Of a stretch of 64,000 nucleotides of DNA, positions 1 to 8,694 are shown one piece after another (the stretch's first letter is position 1; each line of letters opens with the position of its first letter). The notes under the pieces were generated by a model. It saw nothing but the letters and a program-made list of their open reading frames with translations, searched no databases and was not told where the DNA came from. The position numbers and the translations under genes were made by a program. This DNA comes from Candidatus Stramentimicrobium fermentans (lineage in GTDB: Bacteria > Atribacterota > Phoenicimicrobiia > Phoenicimicrobiales > Stramentimicrobiaceae): positions 1 through 64,000 of the forward strand of contig JAAYOB010000005.1 of NCBI GenBank assembly GCA_012520575.1. Reading direction: 5' to 3'.

Positions 1-216
1 ATTACGGGGGAACCGGTCAGCCAATTGAAAAACTTGCAAGCAGAAACAGAAAAGAAGATTATTATAACAACCCTAAACGAAGTCAATGGCAATTGCCAAA
101 AAGCGGCTCAACAATTAGGCATTAGTATAAGGACTTTATATTATAAGATTAAAAAATATCAGATTGAAAAGGTGTATGGTTTCAAGCATGATGAATCTAG
201 GCAGAGTAAAAATTAA
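1..216 (+). CDS. C-terminal end of a sigma-54-dependent transcriptional activator (5' truncated by window edge)
   Basis: The frame is open from base 1, so this is the tail of a longer gene, not a 63-residue protein starting at the internal TTG at 25. The visible residues form a Fis-type helix-turn-helix: a helix with ITTLNEVNGNCQKAAQQLGI followed by the recognition segment SIRTLYYKIKKY. This is the usual DNA-binding end of NtrC/BkdR-type enhancer-binding proteins. The AAA+ and sensor domains would lie upstream and are not seen. A sigma-54 type promoter lies 220 bp downstream in front of the butyrate kinase operon, so this activator probably controls that operon, as BkdR does for the bkd operon of Bacillus. 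The family call is good; the target is inferred from position. Confidence 0.8.
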   Translation: MTGEPVSQLKNLQAETEKKIIITTLNEVNGNCQKAAQQLGISIRTLYYKIKKYQIEKVYGFKHDESRQSKN

Positions 217-263
217 ACGGGAACAGAAAAACCATACTGAAAATGCAATATAATTCATTTTAG

Positions 264-277
264 TGCAATAGATTGCA
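264..277 (+). promoter_or_regulatory. Possible activator-binding dyad upstream of the sigma-54 promoter
   Basis: TGCAAT-AG-ATTGCA is a perfect inverted repeat about 160-170 bp upstream of the -24/-12 element. The half-site TGCAAT also occurs at 244-249, so the half-sites cluster in this AT-rich spacer. Enhancer-binding proteins usually bind dyads 80-200 bp upstream of the promoter. The role is inferred from position; no binding is shown. Confidence 0.4.
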
Positions 278-435
278 ATATATTGAATGATGTAATAAAT
301 ATTCCTCAAGATATATTCTATATTTGATTGTTATTTTATCTTAATTCTCAAAACTTTCTTGAAGCGTCTTATATTTTTTTAGCCATTCATCTTCTAGAAA
401 ATTTTGTCTGATATTCCTGCTCCCTTCTGAATATC

Positions 436-451
436 TGGCATAAAAATTGCT
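436..451 (+). promoter_or_regulatory. Sigma-54 (-24/-12) promoter for the butyrate kinase/VOR/liv operon
   Basis: The sequence TGGCATAAAAATTGCT matches the sigma-54 consensus TGGCAC-N5-TTGCW, with exactly 10 bp between the invariant GG and GC. It lies 40 bp before the butyrate kinase start codon and just downstream of a gene encoding a Fis-type activator C-terminus. No comparable -35/-10 pair for the housekeeping sigma is apparent here. Confidence 0.75.
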
Positions 452-491
452 TATCTATTATTAATTAGAAATTACCAATTGAGGTATATTT

Positions 492-1604
492 ATGAACAAA
501 GAAAGTAATTTTAAAATACTGGCCATTAATCCTGGTTCTACTTCAACTGCCATATCCGTCTTTCATGGCTACAAAGAAGTTTTCCAAAAAACTATTAGAC
601 ATAGTGTAGAAGAATTAAAAAGATTCAAGAGACTGATTGAGCAGCACTGCTTTAGAAAACAAGTTATTCTTCAGACTTTAGAGGAAAACAATCTTCTCTT
701 GCCGGAATTTGATGCCATAGTTGGGCGGGGTGGAGTTTTATCCCCTATACCGGGCGGAACCTATTATATAAATGATGTTATGTTAGAGGAATTACGAGAA
801 AGACCGCGGTTGGAGCATGCCTCTAATTTAGCTGCTCAAATTGCCTTTGAACTGGCCGATACTATTAAAGTACCTTCTTTTATAGTGGACCCTGTAGCGG
901 TAGATGAGATGGAACCAATTGCACGAATTTCTGGCCTTCCTGAGATACAGAGAGATAGCCTGTCACATGCCCTCAGTTTAAAAGCAGCTGCACGAAGAGC
1001 AGCCCAGGATATAGGAAAACCATATTCAGAGTTAAATCTAATTGTAGTTCATTTAGGCGGAGGAGTCTCAGTGAGTGCTCATCAAAAAGGGAGAATGGTT
1101 GATGTGAGCAATGCCAGCAGTGAAGGTCCTTTTTCACCTGAGCGAACCGGTACCCTGCCCGTGCTGGAACTAATAAAAATGTGTTATTCAGGGAAATATG
1201 CTGAAGATGAAATGCGGAAAAAGGTTATGGGGAAGGGTGGCATTGTTGCCTATTTGGGAACTAACAGCACCTTAGAGGTTGAACAGTTAATAGCACAAGG
1301 GGACAAAAAAGCCGAATTGATTTATCAGGCTATGGCCTACCAGATAGCTAAATGTATTGGAGAGATGTCCACTGTTTTGAAAGGTAAGGTTGATAATATT
1401 GTAATCACCGGAAATGGAGCGGGGGAAAAGGGGGCATTAGGTAAAACCTTTGTTAACTGGATTAAGGAAAGGGTGGAGTTCATTGCTCCGGTCCTAGTTT
1501 ACCCGGGTAGTGATGAGATGAAATCTCTGGCTATGGGAGCTATAAGAGTATTGTCCGGTGAAGAAAAGGGTATGGTTTATGGCGGCTCAGAAGGTTCTAC
1601 TTAA
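492..1604 (+). CDS. buk: Butyrate kinase (first copy)
   Basis: A 370-residue acetate/butyrate kinase-family enzyme that converts acyl-phosphate plus ADP to a carboxylic acid plus ATP in the cytoplasm. The N-terminal phosphate motif INPGSTSTAISVF, the VGRGG and YYINDVMLEEL segments and the VVHLGGGVSVSAH core are all present. The length is typical of Buk (about 355-370) and shorter than acetate kinase (about 400). The ATG at 492 follows a GAGG site. It is the first gene after the sigma-54 promoter and pairs with phosphate butyryltransferase 56 bp downstream. Next to a 2-oxoacid oxidoreductase and a branched-chain importer, isobutyryl-, isovaleryl- or 2-methylbutyryl-phosphate are likelier substrates than butyryl-phosphate. 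That specificity is inferred. Confidence 0.93.
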   Translation: MNKESNFKILAINPGSTSTAISVFHGYKEVFQKTIRHSVEELKRFKRLIEQHCFRKQVILQTLEENNLLLPEFDAIVGRGGVLSPIPGGTYYINDVMLEELRERPRLEHASNLAAQIAFELADTIKVPSFIVDPVAVDEMEPIARISGLPEIQRDSLSHALSLKAAARRAAQDIGKPYSELNLIVVHLGGGVSVSAHQKGRMVDVSNASSEGPFSPERTGTLPVLELIKMCYSGKYAEDEMRKKVMGKGGIVAYLGTNSTLEVEQLIAQGDKKAELIYQAMAYQIAKCIGEMSTVLKGKVDNIVITGNGAGEKGALGKTFVNWIKERVEFIAPVLVYPGSDEMKSLAMGAIRVLSGEEKGMVYGGSEGST

Positions 1605-1659
1605 TTGTCATTTTGACTGATTTACACTTTTTAATTTTAAAAAATGAGGTGACCAGAGT

Positions 1660-2571
1660 ATGCTGAAATCATTTGAGGAAGTAGTAAAAAAGGCAATACA
1701 TTATGGACCTAAGATAATTTCAGTAGCTGTATCTCAAGCCGAAGATGTTATGGAAGCAGTGGAGCTGGCTAGAGAAATGGGGCTGATTAATGGAATTTTA
1801 GTAGGTGATGAGAGAGAAACTATAAAGGTTTGTCATAAACTAAATATTAACCCTCAGAACTATGAATTTATTCATGAACCGGACAAGAGTGAGGCTGCCC
1901 GAAAGGCAGTTCAGTTGGTAAGTGAAGGCAAGGCAGCACTGCTTATGAAAGGATTTTTAGGCTCTGACCGAATCCTAAAAGCAGTTTTAGACAAAGAGAT
2001 TGGTCTTAGAACCAACCGGTTGTTAAGTCATGCTTATGTTTTAAAAATAAAAAACCATGAAAAACTACTTACTGTTACTGATGCTGCTATGAATATTGCA
2101 CCCAATTTGGAACAAAAAGCACAAATCTTACAAAATGTAATTAACTTTTGCCATTGTTTAGAAATTGAGCAGCCCAAGATTGCCGTACTGGCTGCCGTAG
2201 AAGTGGTTAACCCTCATATGCAGGCAACCGTGGATGCCGCCTGTTTAAGCAAGATGGCTGAAAGGGGGCAGATAGTTGGCGGGGTTGTTGATGGACCATT
2301 AGCATTTGATAATGCAATTTCCAAAGAATCAGCCCAACAGAAGGGCATTAATTCAAGGGTGAGCGGTGAGGTTGATGTGGTAATGGTGCCTGAGATTGAA
2401 GCAGGGAATATTTTCGCTAAAGGCCTGGTTTATCTAGCTGAAGCTGAGCCAGCCGGAATCTTGTTAGGTACCTCTGCACCGGTAATTTTAGTATCTCGCT
2501 CAGACCAGCCGCTATCCAAGGCAAGGTCTATTGCCCTTGGTATTTTAATGAGTGCCTATCAGAGTCGTTAA
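1660..2571 (+). CDS. ptb: Phosphate butyryltransferase
   Basis: A 303-residue member of the phosphate acetyl/butyryltransferase family. It exchanges CoA for phosphate on butyryl-CoA or branched acyl-CoA, giving the acyl-phosphate used by the kinases on either side. The family pattern is clear: GLINGILVGDE near residue 40, the MKGFLGSDRILKAVL region, LLTVTDAAMNIAPNLEQK, and the C-terminal GILLGTSAPVILVSRSD. The length fits Ptb (about 300). The start at 1660 follows GAGGTGACC. Sitting between two butyrate kinase genes, it completes the acyl-CoA to ATP module that follows ferredoxin-dependent 2-oxoacid oxidation. Confidence 0.93.
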   Translation: MLKSFEEVVKKAIHYGPKIISVAVSQAEDVMEAVELAREMGLINGILVGDERETIKVCHKLNINPQNYEFIHEPDKSEAARKAVQLVSEGKAALLMKGFLGSDRILKAVLDKEIGLRTNRLLSHAYVLKIKNHEKLLTVTDAAMNIAPNLEQKAQILQNVINFCHCLEIEQPKIAVLAAVEVVNPHMQATVDAACLSKMAERGQIVGGVVDGPLAFDNAISKESAQQKGINSRVSGEVDVVMVPEIEAGNIFAKGLVYLAEAEPAGILLGTSAPVILVSRSDQPLSKARSIALGILMSAYQSR

Positions 2572-2591
2572 ATTATAGAAGGGAGGAGATT

Positions 2592-3665
2592 TTGTTGCCC
2601 GATTACCACATCCTAGTCATTAATCCTGGTTCAACTACCACAAAGTTGTCACTTTTTAAAAATGAGACCATGCTCTTTGGAGAAACAATAGCTCATTCCA
2701 GTGAATCATTGAAATCTTTTGCTAAGATTATGGACCAGTATGAGTTTAGAAAAGAAATGATTTTGGAATTTCTTGAAGAAAAGTCGGTTGACTTGAAAAG
2801 TGTAGATGCGGTAGTGGGGCGAGGTGGTTTATTACAGCCCCTGCCCAGCGGAACTTATCGGGTTAACCAAAAAATGCTTAACCATTTGCAAGAAGGTCTT
2901 TTTGGAGATCATGCCTCCAATCTCGGTGCTGTTTTAGCCTATCACATTGCCGGAAATGGGCACTTGCCTGCTTTTATAGTTGACCCGGTAATTGTTGATG
3001 AAATGGAAGATATTGCCCGTATATCAGGTATGCCCTTGATTCACAGAAAGAGTATTTTTCACGCTTTAAACCAAAAAGCGGTAGCCCGAAAAGCAGCTGT
3101 TGCCATAGGGAAAAGATATGAAGATGTTAATTTTATAGTGGTCCATATGGGCGGTGGAATATCGGTGGGAGTACACAGAAAAGGTAGGGTTGTAGATGTT
3201 AATAATGCCTTAAATGGAGAAGGCCCTTTTTCTCCCGAAAGGAGCGGCACGGTTCCGGTGGGTGATCTGGCAGAATTATGCTTTTCCGGAAAATATTCAA
3301 AAAGCGAGATTTTATCTATGATAAAAGGAAAGGGAGGTTTAGTCGCTTATTTAAATTCCAATGATGTAGAGCAGATAATAGCCAAGATAAAAACTGGAGA
3401 TGAGAAGGCAAAATTGATTCTGGATGCCATGATCTATCAAATATCTAAACAGATTGGCGAAGGGGCTACGGTACTGAAAGGGAATGTAGATGCCATTATT
3501 CTAACAGGCGGTATATCCCATTCTACTTATGTAGTGGAACAGATAAAGGACCGAGTTAGTTTTATTTCCTTGGTCATGGTTTATCCGGGAGAAGAAGAGA
3601 TGCTATCCCTATGTCAGGGAGCATTAAGAGTGCTGAGAGGAGAAGAGGAGGGGAAAATTTATTGA
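2592..3665 (+). CDS. buk: Butyrate kinase (second copy)
   Basis: A second complete butyrate kinase, 357 residues, with INPGSTTTKLSLF at the N-terminus and the VVHMGGGISVGVH core. It aligns with the first copy along its whole length but has diverged clearly, so it is not a recent duplication. The TTG start at 2592 follows a strong GGGAGGAG site. An immediately following TTG at 2595 could also be used. Its stop overlaps the start of the next gene by 4 bases, suggesting translational coupling. Two kinases around one Ptb may serve different branched acyl-phosphates; that is inference. Confidence 0.92.
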   Translation: MLPDYHILVINPGSTTTKLSLFKNETMLFGETIAHSSESLKSFAKIMDQYEFRKEMILEFLEEKSVDLKSVDAVVGRGGLLQPLPSGTYRVNQKMLNHLQEGLFGDHASNLGAVLAYHIAGNGHLPAFIVDPVIVDEMEDIARISGMPLIHRKSIFHALNQKAVARKAAVAIGKRYEDVNFIVVHMGGGISVGVHRKGRVVDVNNALNGEGPFSPERSGTVPVGDLAELCFSGKYSKSEILSMIKGKGGLVAYLNSNDVEQIIAKIKTGDEKAKLILDAMIYQISKQIGEGATVLKGNVDAIILTGGISHSTYVVEQIKDRVSFISLVMVYPGEEEMLSLCQGALRVLRGEEEGKIY

Positions 3666-4381
3666 CAGAAGATATAATCATTTTCACAGGGAGTTTTGGC
3701 AGCGGGAAAACTGAAATAGCTATTAATCAATCTTTAGCAATGCTGCAGAAAAAAGAGAGAGTGATTCTGGTTGACCTGGATATAGTTAATCCGTATTTTC
3801 GTACCAGAGATAAGAGAGAAAAGCTCGCGGAAATTGGTGTCGAAGTAATTGCGCCAGAAGGCGAATTTGCCTTGGCCGATTTACCTTTAATCTCACCTGA
3901 GATCAAAGGTTCCATACAGGACACCAATCGAGTATTGTTTATCGATGTTGGGGGAGACGAAATCGGTGCAAAAGCATTAGCCAGCTTTTATACTGTATTA
4001 AAGGATACCGGCTATCAATTGAACATGGTCATCAATCCCTATCGGCCTTTTACCAGAAACAGTGAACAGATAGAAGTAATGCTAAAAGATATTGAGTCAT
4101 TTTCTCGCTTAAAGATCAATGGCTTGATTAGTAATCCTAATTTAGAAAAGCAGACCGATTTAAATGTAATTAGAAAAGGGCATGAAATTATACGGGAATC
4201 AGCTGCTCGGCTTAATCTGCCAATAAAATATCTAACAATCGAAAAGTCCATATATCAGAAGATTGGCCAGCAAGAATTTAATGAGAAGATAGTGCTAATT
4301 CAACGTTTTATGGAATTGCCCTGGGAAGAACCGGAAACAGAAAGAAATATTAATAAAAATGGGAGAGAACCAAAAGATTAA
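3662..4381 (+). CDS. P-loop ATPase of unknown function, linked to 2-oxoacid:ferredoxin oxidoreductase
   Basis: About 239 residues beginning with the TTG that overlaps the preceding stop codon. GAGGAGGGG lies just upstream and supports this start over an ATG at 3611 inside the kinase gene. A Walker A-like TGSFGSGKTEIAI sits near residue 10, followed by VILVDLDIVNPYFRTRD and a Walker B-like RVLFIDVGGDEIGAKAL. The fold resembles SIMIBI/MinD-CobQ type ATPases. There is no membrane segment. It is translationally coupled to butyrate kinase and runs into the ferredoxin subunit gene after 13 bp, so a role in assembly, maturation or control of the oxidoreductase is plausible. I do not know a demonstrated function for this family. 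Confidence 0.7.
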   Translation: MTEDIIIFTGSFGSGKTEIAINQSLAMLQKKERVILVDLDIVNPYFRTRDKREKLAEIGVEVIAPEGEFALADLPLISPEIKGSIQDTNRVLFIDVGGDEIGAKALASFYTVLKDTGYQLNMVINPYRPFTRNSEQIEVMLKDIESFSRLKINGLISNPNLEKQTDLNVIRKGHEIIRESAARLNLPIKYLTIEKSIYQKIGQQEFNEKIVLIQRFMELPWEEPETERNINKNGREPKD

Positions 4382-4394
4382 TAAGGAGGTTTTT

Positions 4395-4598
4395 ATGGCA
4401 AAAGTAATTATTGACCGTGAAAGATGTAAGGGCTGTGAATTATGCACACTGGTCTGTCCCCACAAAATAATAGTAATGTCAAAATTATTTAATCAGAAAA
4501 GCTATCACCCTGCCGAACAGATTGACCCTGAAAAGTGTACCGGATGTGCCTTTTGTGCTATGACCTGCCCGGAAGTGGCTATTGAAGTTTACAAGTAA
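4395..4598 (+). CDS. vorD: 2-oxoacid:ferredoxin oxidoreductase, delta (4Fe-4S ferredoxin) subunit
   Basis: A 67-residue bacterial ferredoxin with two cluster motifs, CKGCELCTLVCP and CTGCAFCAMTCP, expected to bind two 4Fe-4S clusters. It would carry electrons from the thiamine-diphosphate centre of the oxidoreductase to free ferredoxin. The ATG at 4395 sits 6 bases after AAGGAGG and is preferred to the in-frame ATG at 4359, which overlaps the previous gene. It is followed directly by the alpha, beta and gamma subunits, an order typical of four-subunit 2-oxoisovalerate or 2-oxoglutarate oxidoreductases. Confidence 0.9.
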   Translation: MAKVIIDRERCKGCELCTLVCPHKIIVMSKLFNQKSYHPAEQIDPEKCTGCAFCAMTCPEVAIEVYK

Positions 4599-4641
4599 GG
4601 CATTTAAATCTTTACTATCTATATTTTAAGGAGGATTATCA

Positions 4642-5697
4642 ATGGTAGATAGATTATTAATGAGAGGAAATGAGGCGATTGGAGAAGCTGCCATTCATGC
4701 GGGATGCCGTTACTATTTTGGTTATCCTATAACCCCTCAAAGTGAATTGATTGCCTATATGGCAAAAAGGTTACTTAAAATTGAAGGAGCTACTTTTGTA
4801 CAATCAGAAAGTGAGCTTGCCGCAATTAATATGGTATATGGAGCTGCAGCAGCCGGTGGCAGGGTCATGACTTCTTCCTCCAGTCCGGGAATTAGTTTAA
4901 AACAGGAAGGCATTTCTTACATTACCTGTGCTGAACTACCCTGTGTAATTGTCAATATAATGAGAGGCGGACCCGGCTTGGGTTCTATTCAGCCGGCACA
5001 GGGTGATTATTTCCAGGCAACTAAGGGCGGTGGACATGGAGACTATCATCTTATTGTATTAGCCCCTTCCACTGTTCAAGAGTTGGCAGACCTGACCATT
5101 AAAGCCTTTGACTTATCAGACAAGTACCGTAACCCGGCTATGATATTAGGAGATGGATTGCTAGGCCAGATGATGGAGCCTGTGGAATTTAAAGAGTATG
5201 ATATCAATAGTATTCCTTCTAAAGAGAGCTGGGCACTGGGTTCCAGTCATGGTCGAGAAGCAAGAACTATTGTACCATTCAATCTTGACGCGGGAGAAAT
5301 GGAAAAAATCAACAATCGGTTAAAGCAAAAATATATTGATATGCAAAAAGAAGCGGAATGTGAAGTCGTAAATATGGATAATCCCGACATAATTGTGGTG
5401 GCTTATGGCATTGTAGCTCGAATAGTCAAAACCGCCATACAAAAAGCTAAAAAGGATGGTATCAATATCGGACTCTTGAGACCTATTACCCTTTATCCCT
5501 TCCCTAGTGCAGTAATCAGGGAGAATGTCCACAAGGCTAAAAAGATCCTGGTTACCGAAATGAGCATGGGACAAATGGTGGAAGATGTAGAACTAGCAGC
5601 CTGTGGTAAAGCCGAGATAAGTTTCTATGGACGGACAGGTGGAGTAGTAATTTCCCCGGTGGAAATACTAGAAGAAGTTAAAAAATTATTAAAATAA
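4642..5697 (+). CDS. vorB: 2-oxoacid:ferredoxin oxidoreductase, alpha subunit
   Basis: A 351-residue alpha subunit (pyrimidine-binding and transketolase C-terminal-like domains) of the thiamine-diphosphate 2-oxoacid:ferredoxin oxidoreductase family. It starts with GNEAIGEAAIHAGCRYYFGY then PITPQSELIAYMA. The segment ARIVKTAIQKAKKDGINIGL and LRPITLYPFP mark the C-terminal domain. It oxidises branched 2-oxoacids with CoA to acyl-CoA, CO2 and reduced ferredoxin. AAGGAGG lies upstream of the ATG at 4642. The neighbouring butyrate kinases and branched-chain importer favour 2-oxoisovalerate (VOR) over 2-oxoglutarate (KOR), but sequence alone does not separate these well. Confidence 0.88.
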   Translation: MVDRLLMRGNEAIGEAAIHAGCRYYFGYPITPQSELIAYMAKRLLKIEGATFVQSESELAAINMVYGAAAAGGRVMTSSSSPGISLKQEGISYITCAELPCVIVNIMRGGPGLGSIQPAQGDYFQATKGGGHGDYHLIVLAPSTVQELADLTIKAFDLSDKYRNPAMILGDGLLGQMMEPVEFKEYDINSIPSKESWALGSSHGREARTIVPFNLDAGEMEKINNRLKQKYIDMQKEAECEVVNMDNPDIIVVAYGIVARIVKTAIQKAKKDGINIGLLRPITLYPFPSAVIRENVHKAKKILVTEMSMGQMVEDVELAACGKAEISFYGRTGGVVISPVEILEEVKKLLK

Positions 5698-5761
5698 GGT
5701 AGATTCTTAACCAAAAGAAGTTTAAATTAATTCACAAAATATATGGGGGTAAGTAGAATTG

Positions 5762-6499
5762 ATGAAAAAAGTTTTTGAAAAACCTAAGTCTTTAACCGAT
5801 GTCCCCTTTACTTATTGTCCTGGCTGTCATCATGGAATTATACATCGTTTAGTTGCCGAGGCATTGGACGATTTAGGAATAGCCAAGGATACTATAGGGG
5901 TTGCTCCGGTGGGCTGTGCTGTATTGGCCTATCTATTTTTTGACTGCGATATAATTGTAGCTGCACATGGAAGGGCACCTGCTACAGCTACCGGGTTAAA
6001 AAGAGTGAAACCAGACAATATCGTTTTTACCTATCAAGGAGATGGAGACCTGGCATCCATAGGGACTGCAGAAATTGTTCATGCAGCCAACAGAAGTGAG
6101 AAAATTACCGTTATTTTTGTCAACAATGCTGTTTACGGAATGACCGGCGGACAGATGGCTCCCACTACATTGGAAGGTCAGATAACACAAACCTCACCTT
6201 ATGGAAGAGATCCTAAAACCATGGGTATGCCTATTCGTGTGTGCGAATTACTCTCTACCCTAAATAGTCCCGGTTACATTGCCCGAGTTGCTTTAACAAA
6301 ACCAGCCTATATAGTGAAAGCCAAGAAAGCAATTAAAAAAGCTTTCCAATTCCAAATTGATGGTAAGGGCTTCTCTCTAGTTGAAGTTCTCTCTACCTGT
6401 CCTACTAATTGGGGATTAAGTCCTAAAGAATCTAATGAATGGTTAGAACAAAAAATGATACCATACTATCCACTAGGTGAGTTCAAGGAGGTATTTTAA
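5762..6499 (+). CDS. vorA: 2-oxoacid:ferredoxin oxidoreductase, beta (TPP-binding) subunit
   Basis: A 245-residue beta subunit carrying the thiamine diphosphate site. It has the N-terminal [13 protein letters not shown] motif, [17 protein letters not shown], the TPP/Mg motif [19 protein letters not shown] and the [16 protein letters not shown] segment typical of the family. The ATG at 5762 is used here, with GGGGGTAAG upstream; the TTG directly before it would add one residue. The stop is immediately followed by the gamma-subunit ATG. Confidence 0.9.
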   Translation: MKKVFEKPKSLTDVPFTYCPGCHHGIIHRLVAEALDDLGIAKDTIGVAPVGCAVLAYLFFDCDIIVAAHGRAPATATGLKRVKPDNIVFTYQGDGDLASIGTAEIVHAANRSEKITVIFVNNAVYGMTGGQMAPTTLEGQITQTSPYGRDPKTMGMPIRVCELLSTLNSPGYIARVALTKPAYIVKAKKAIKKAFQFQIDGKGFSLVEVLSTCPTNWGLSPKESNEWLEQKMIPYYPLGEFKEVF

Positions 6500-7033
6500 A
6501 TGTTAGATGAAATTATTATTGCCGGATTTGGCGGGCAGGGAATATTGTTGATAGGAAGGCTGATTGCTCAAGCTGGAATGTTAGAGGGGAAACAGGTCTC
6601 CTGGATGCCTTCCTATGGCCCGGAAATGAGAGGAGGCACTGCCAATTGTACTGTTATTGTATCTTCAGAAGAAGTTGCCTCTCCGGTAGTTTCTAACCCC
6701 AGCAGCTTGATTGCTATGAATCAGCCTTCTTTAGATAAATTTGAATCTTTGGTAGAAAAGGATGGAATCATTATCGTTAACAAATCATTAATTTCACGGA
6801 ATGTAAAACGAGATGATGTAGAAGTGGTAGAAGTTCCGGCTAATGACATAGCTAATGAACTTGGAAATTTAAGGGTTGCCAATATGGTTATTTTAGGCAG
6901 TTACATAGCGAAAAGTAAAAGTGTTAAAATGGAAAATGTTTTCCGTGCATTAGAAGAAGCACTTTATAGGCAATCAGAAAAGATGATAAAATTAAATAAA
7001 GAAGCTTTGGAAAGAGGCGCAATGTTTTGTTGA
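6500..7033 (+). CDS. vorC: 2-oxoacid:ferredoxin oxidoreductase, gamma subunit
   Basis: A 177-residue gamma subunit. The IIIAGFGGQGILLIGRLIAQAG start, the PSYGPEMRGGTANCTVIVS core and the VANMVILGSYIA segment are diagnostic. It binds CoA and completes the alpha-beta-gamma-delta enzyme encoded by the four adjacent genes. The ATG abuts the beta-subunit stop, with GGAGG overlapping the end of that gene. A 144-bp gap then separates it from the liv transporter genes. Confidence 0.9.
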   Translation: MLDEIIIAGFGGQGILLIGRLIAQAGMLEGKQVSWMPSYGPEMRGGTANCTVIVSSEEVASPVVSNPSSLIAMNQPSLDKFESLVEKDGIIIVNKSLISRNVKRDDVEVVEVPANDIANELGNLRVANMVILGSYIAKSKSVKMENVFRALEEALYRQSEKMIKLNKEALERGAMFC

Positions 7034-7177
7034 TATAGGTTAATGGTTTAATGCAGTATAGCTTTAATCCAGCAAGAACTCCCCATCTGCAAGGGTGTGG
7101 GTACCTGTTGACTGCTAAAATAAGTATCTTAACATTGCCTTTGCTTATTTGTATTGTAAAATGGAGGACAATTTTAT

Positions 7178-7951
7178 ATGGTTGAGGGCATAACAATATT
7201 GGAAGCAAAAAATATATCTAAATTATTCGGAGGTGTACAGGCTTTAAAAAACGTTGATATTAAGATTCAAAAAAGCAAAATCCATGGGTTAATTGGCCCC
7301 AACGGTGCCGGAAAATCAACTTTTTTTAATGTAGTTTCGGGTTTATATCCACCAACTGAAGGGCAAGTACTCTTTAATTCTTCAGACATCACGGCATTGC
7401 CTGCAGAAGAAATAAATAGAATGGGGATTAGCCGAACCTTCCAAGCCGGGAAATTGGTTCCTAATATAACTGTATTGGACAATGTTATGTCAGGGATGTA
7501 TCATCACAGTTCAAATCCGGTTAAATCATTCTTTTTTGAGCCAGTTAAATTCCACAATGAGGAAAAGAATACCAAAAATTTTGCTTTAGAAATGTTAAAA
7601 TTTATTGGCATACCCGATTTTGCGGAACGATGGACCAGCGAATTAGTCTGGATAGAGCGGCAATTAGTCCAGATTGCCCGAGCTTTGATGTCAAAGCCAG
7701 AATTATTGATGCTTGATGAGCCGACATCTGGGATGGGAATTGAAGAATCTAAAGCGGTAATGAATATTATTAGGCGGGTGAGAGATATGGGAGTTACTGT
7801 AGTTGTTGTAAGCCATGATATGAGTTTAATTACTGAGATTTCTGATTGGATTACTGTCTTGGATTTTGGAAATAAGATTAGTGAAGGCAGCCCTCAGCAA
7901 GTTCAGCAAGATCCGAGAGTATTGGAGGCATACCTTGGAAAAGAAGAATAG
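7178..7951 (+). CDS. livG: Branched-chain amino-acid ABC transporter, ATP-binding protein LivG
   Basis: A 257-residue ABC ATPase of the LivG type. Walker A is GPNGAGKSTFF near residue 43, Walker B is LLMLDEPTSGMG, and the H-loop lies in VVVSHDMSLI. The signature region reads LVWIERQLVQIARAL, without the usual LSGGQ/LSYGQ, so this subunit may contribute an atypical nucleotide site. With LivF it powers the LivHM channel. AATGGAGG precedes the ATG at 7178. The last 17 bases overlap livF. The 144-bp leader might carry its own promoter, but none is clear. Confidence 0.92.
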   Translation: MVEGITILEAKNISKLFGGVQALKNVDIKIQKSKIHGLIGPNGAGKSTFFNVVSGLYPPTEGQVLFNSSDITALPAEEINRMGISRTFQAGKLVPNITVLDNVMSGMYHHSSNPVKSFFFEPVKFHNEEKNTKNFALEMLKFIGIPDFAERWTSELVWIERQLVQIARALMSKPELLMLDEPTSGMGIEESKAVMNIIRRVRDMGVTVVVVSHDMSLITEISDWITVLDFGNKISEGSPQQVQQDPRVLEAYLGKEE

Positions 7952-8654
7952 TATCCTAAAAATAGAGAACCTTTCCGTGTCTTATGGACCGATTAAGGCA
8001 TTAAAAAACATCGATTTATATATTAATGAGGGTGAATTTGTCTCTTTAATCGGGGCGAATGGTGCCGGGAAAACAACTTTATTGAAAGCAGTTTTGGGAA
8101 TTAATACTATTGAGCGGGGCAATATCTTTTTTTTAGGAAAAGATATAACACGCAAACCTACCAATGTTATTGTAAGCTCAGGTTTAAGTCTTATTCCAGA
8201 AGGTCATATAATTTTTTCATCCATGTCAGTATTAGAGAATCTTCAGTTGGGTGCTTATCAAAGTCTTGCTACTTTCAAAGAAAACTTAGAAAAAATATTT
8301 GAGTATTTCCCGATTCTACAAAAACGAAGCAATCAGATTGCAGGTACTTTAAGTGGTGGTGAGCAACAGATGTTATCTATGGGCCGAGCTCTAATGTCAA
8401 AGCCGAAATTAATCTTAGTAGATGAACCTTCTTTAGGCCTAGCTCCCAAGATAGTGTTAGATATCTTTAATATACTTATAGAGTTAAATAAAGAAGGTTA
8501 CACAATTCTTTTGTCTGAGCAGAATGCCAAAAAAGCTTTAGAATCCAGTAGTCGTTGTTATGTAATGAAAACCGGTGAAATCGCTATGTCCGGACCTTCT
8601 TTAGATCTAATGAACAACCCTCAAATACAACAGGCATATCTGGGCGGTTGTTAA
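7935..8654 (+). CDS. livF: Branched-chain amino-acid ABC transporter, ATP-binding protein LivF
   Basis: A 239-residue ABC ATPase of the LivF type, with Walker A GANGAGKTTLLK, a canonical signature LSGGEQQMLSMGRAL, Walker B LILVDEPSLGLAP and a Q-loop region LIPEGHIIFSSM. The TTG at 7935, seven bases after GGAGG, is chosen. A longer frame from 7866 would run far into livG and add unrelated residues. It is the second ATPase of the importer and shows the conserved signature missing from LivG here. Confidence 0.92.
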   Translation: MEKKNSILKIENLSVSYGPIKALKNIDLYINEGEFVSLIGANGAGKTTLLKAVLGINTIERGNIFFLGKDITRKPTNVIVSSGLSLIPEGHIIFSSMSVLENLQLGAYQSLATFKENLEKIFEYFPILQKRSNQIAGTLSGGEQQMLSMGRALMSKPKLILVDEPSLGLAPKIVLDIFNILIELNKEGYTILLSEQNAKKALESSSRCYVMKTGEIAMSGPSLDLMNNPQIQQAYLGGC

Positions 8655-8694
8655 AAATATATATTACTTATTGACTTTTCCAGGAGATGATTTT

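Noticed and set aside
3611-3661. Upstream ATG for the ATPase gene
   Set aside because: It lies deep in the second butyrate kinase gene and the protein before residue 18 has no family match; the TTG at 3662 has a strong ribosome-binding site.
7866-7934. Longer LivF start
   Set aside because: It overlaps livG heavily; the TTG at 7935 has GGAGG at the right distance and begins at the conserved N-terminus.
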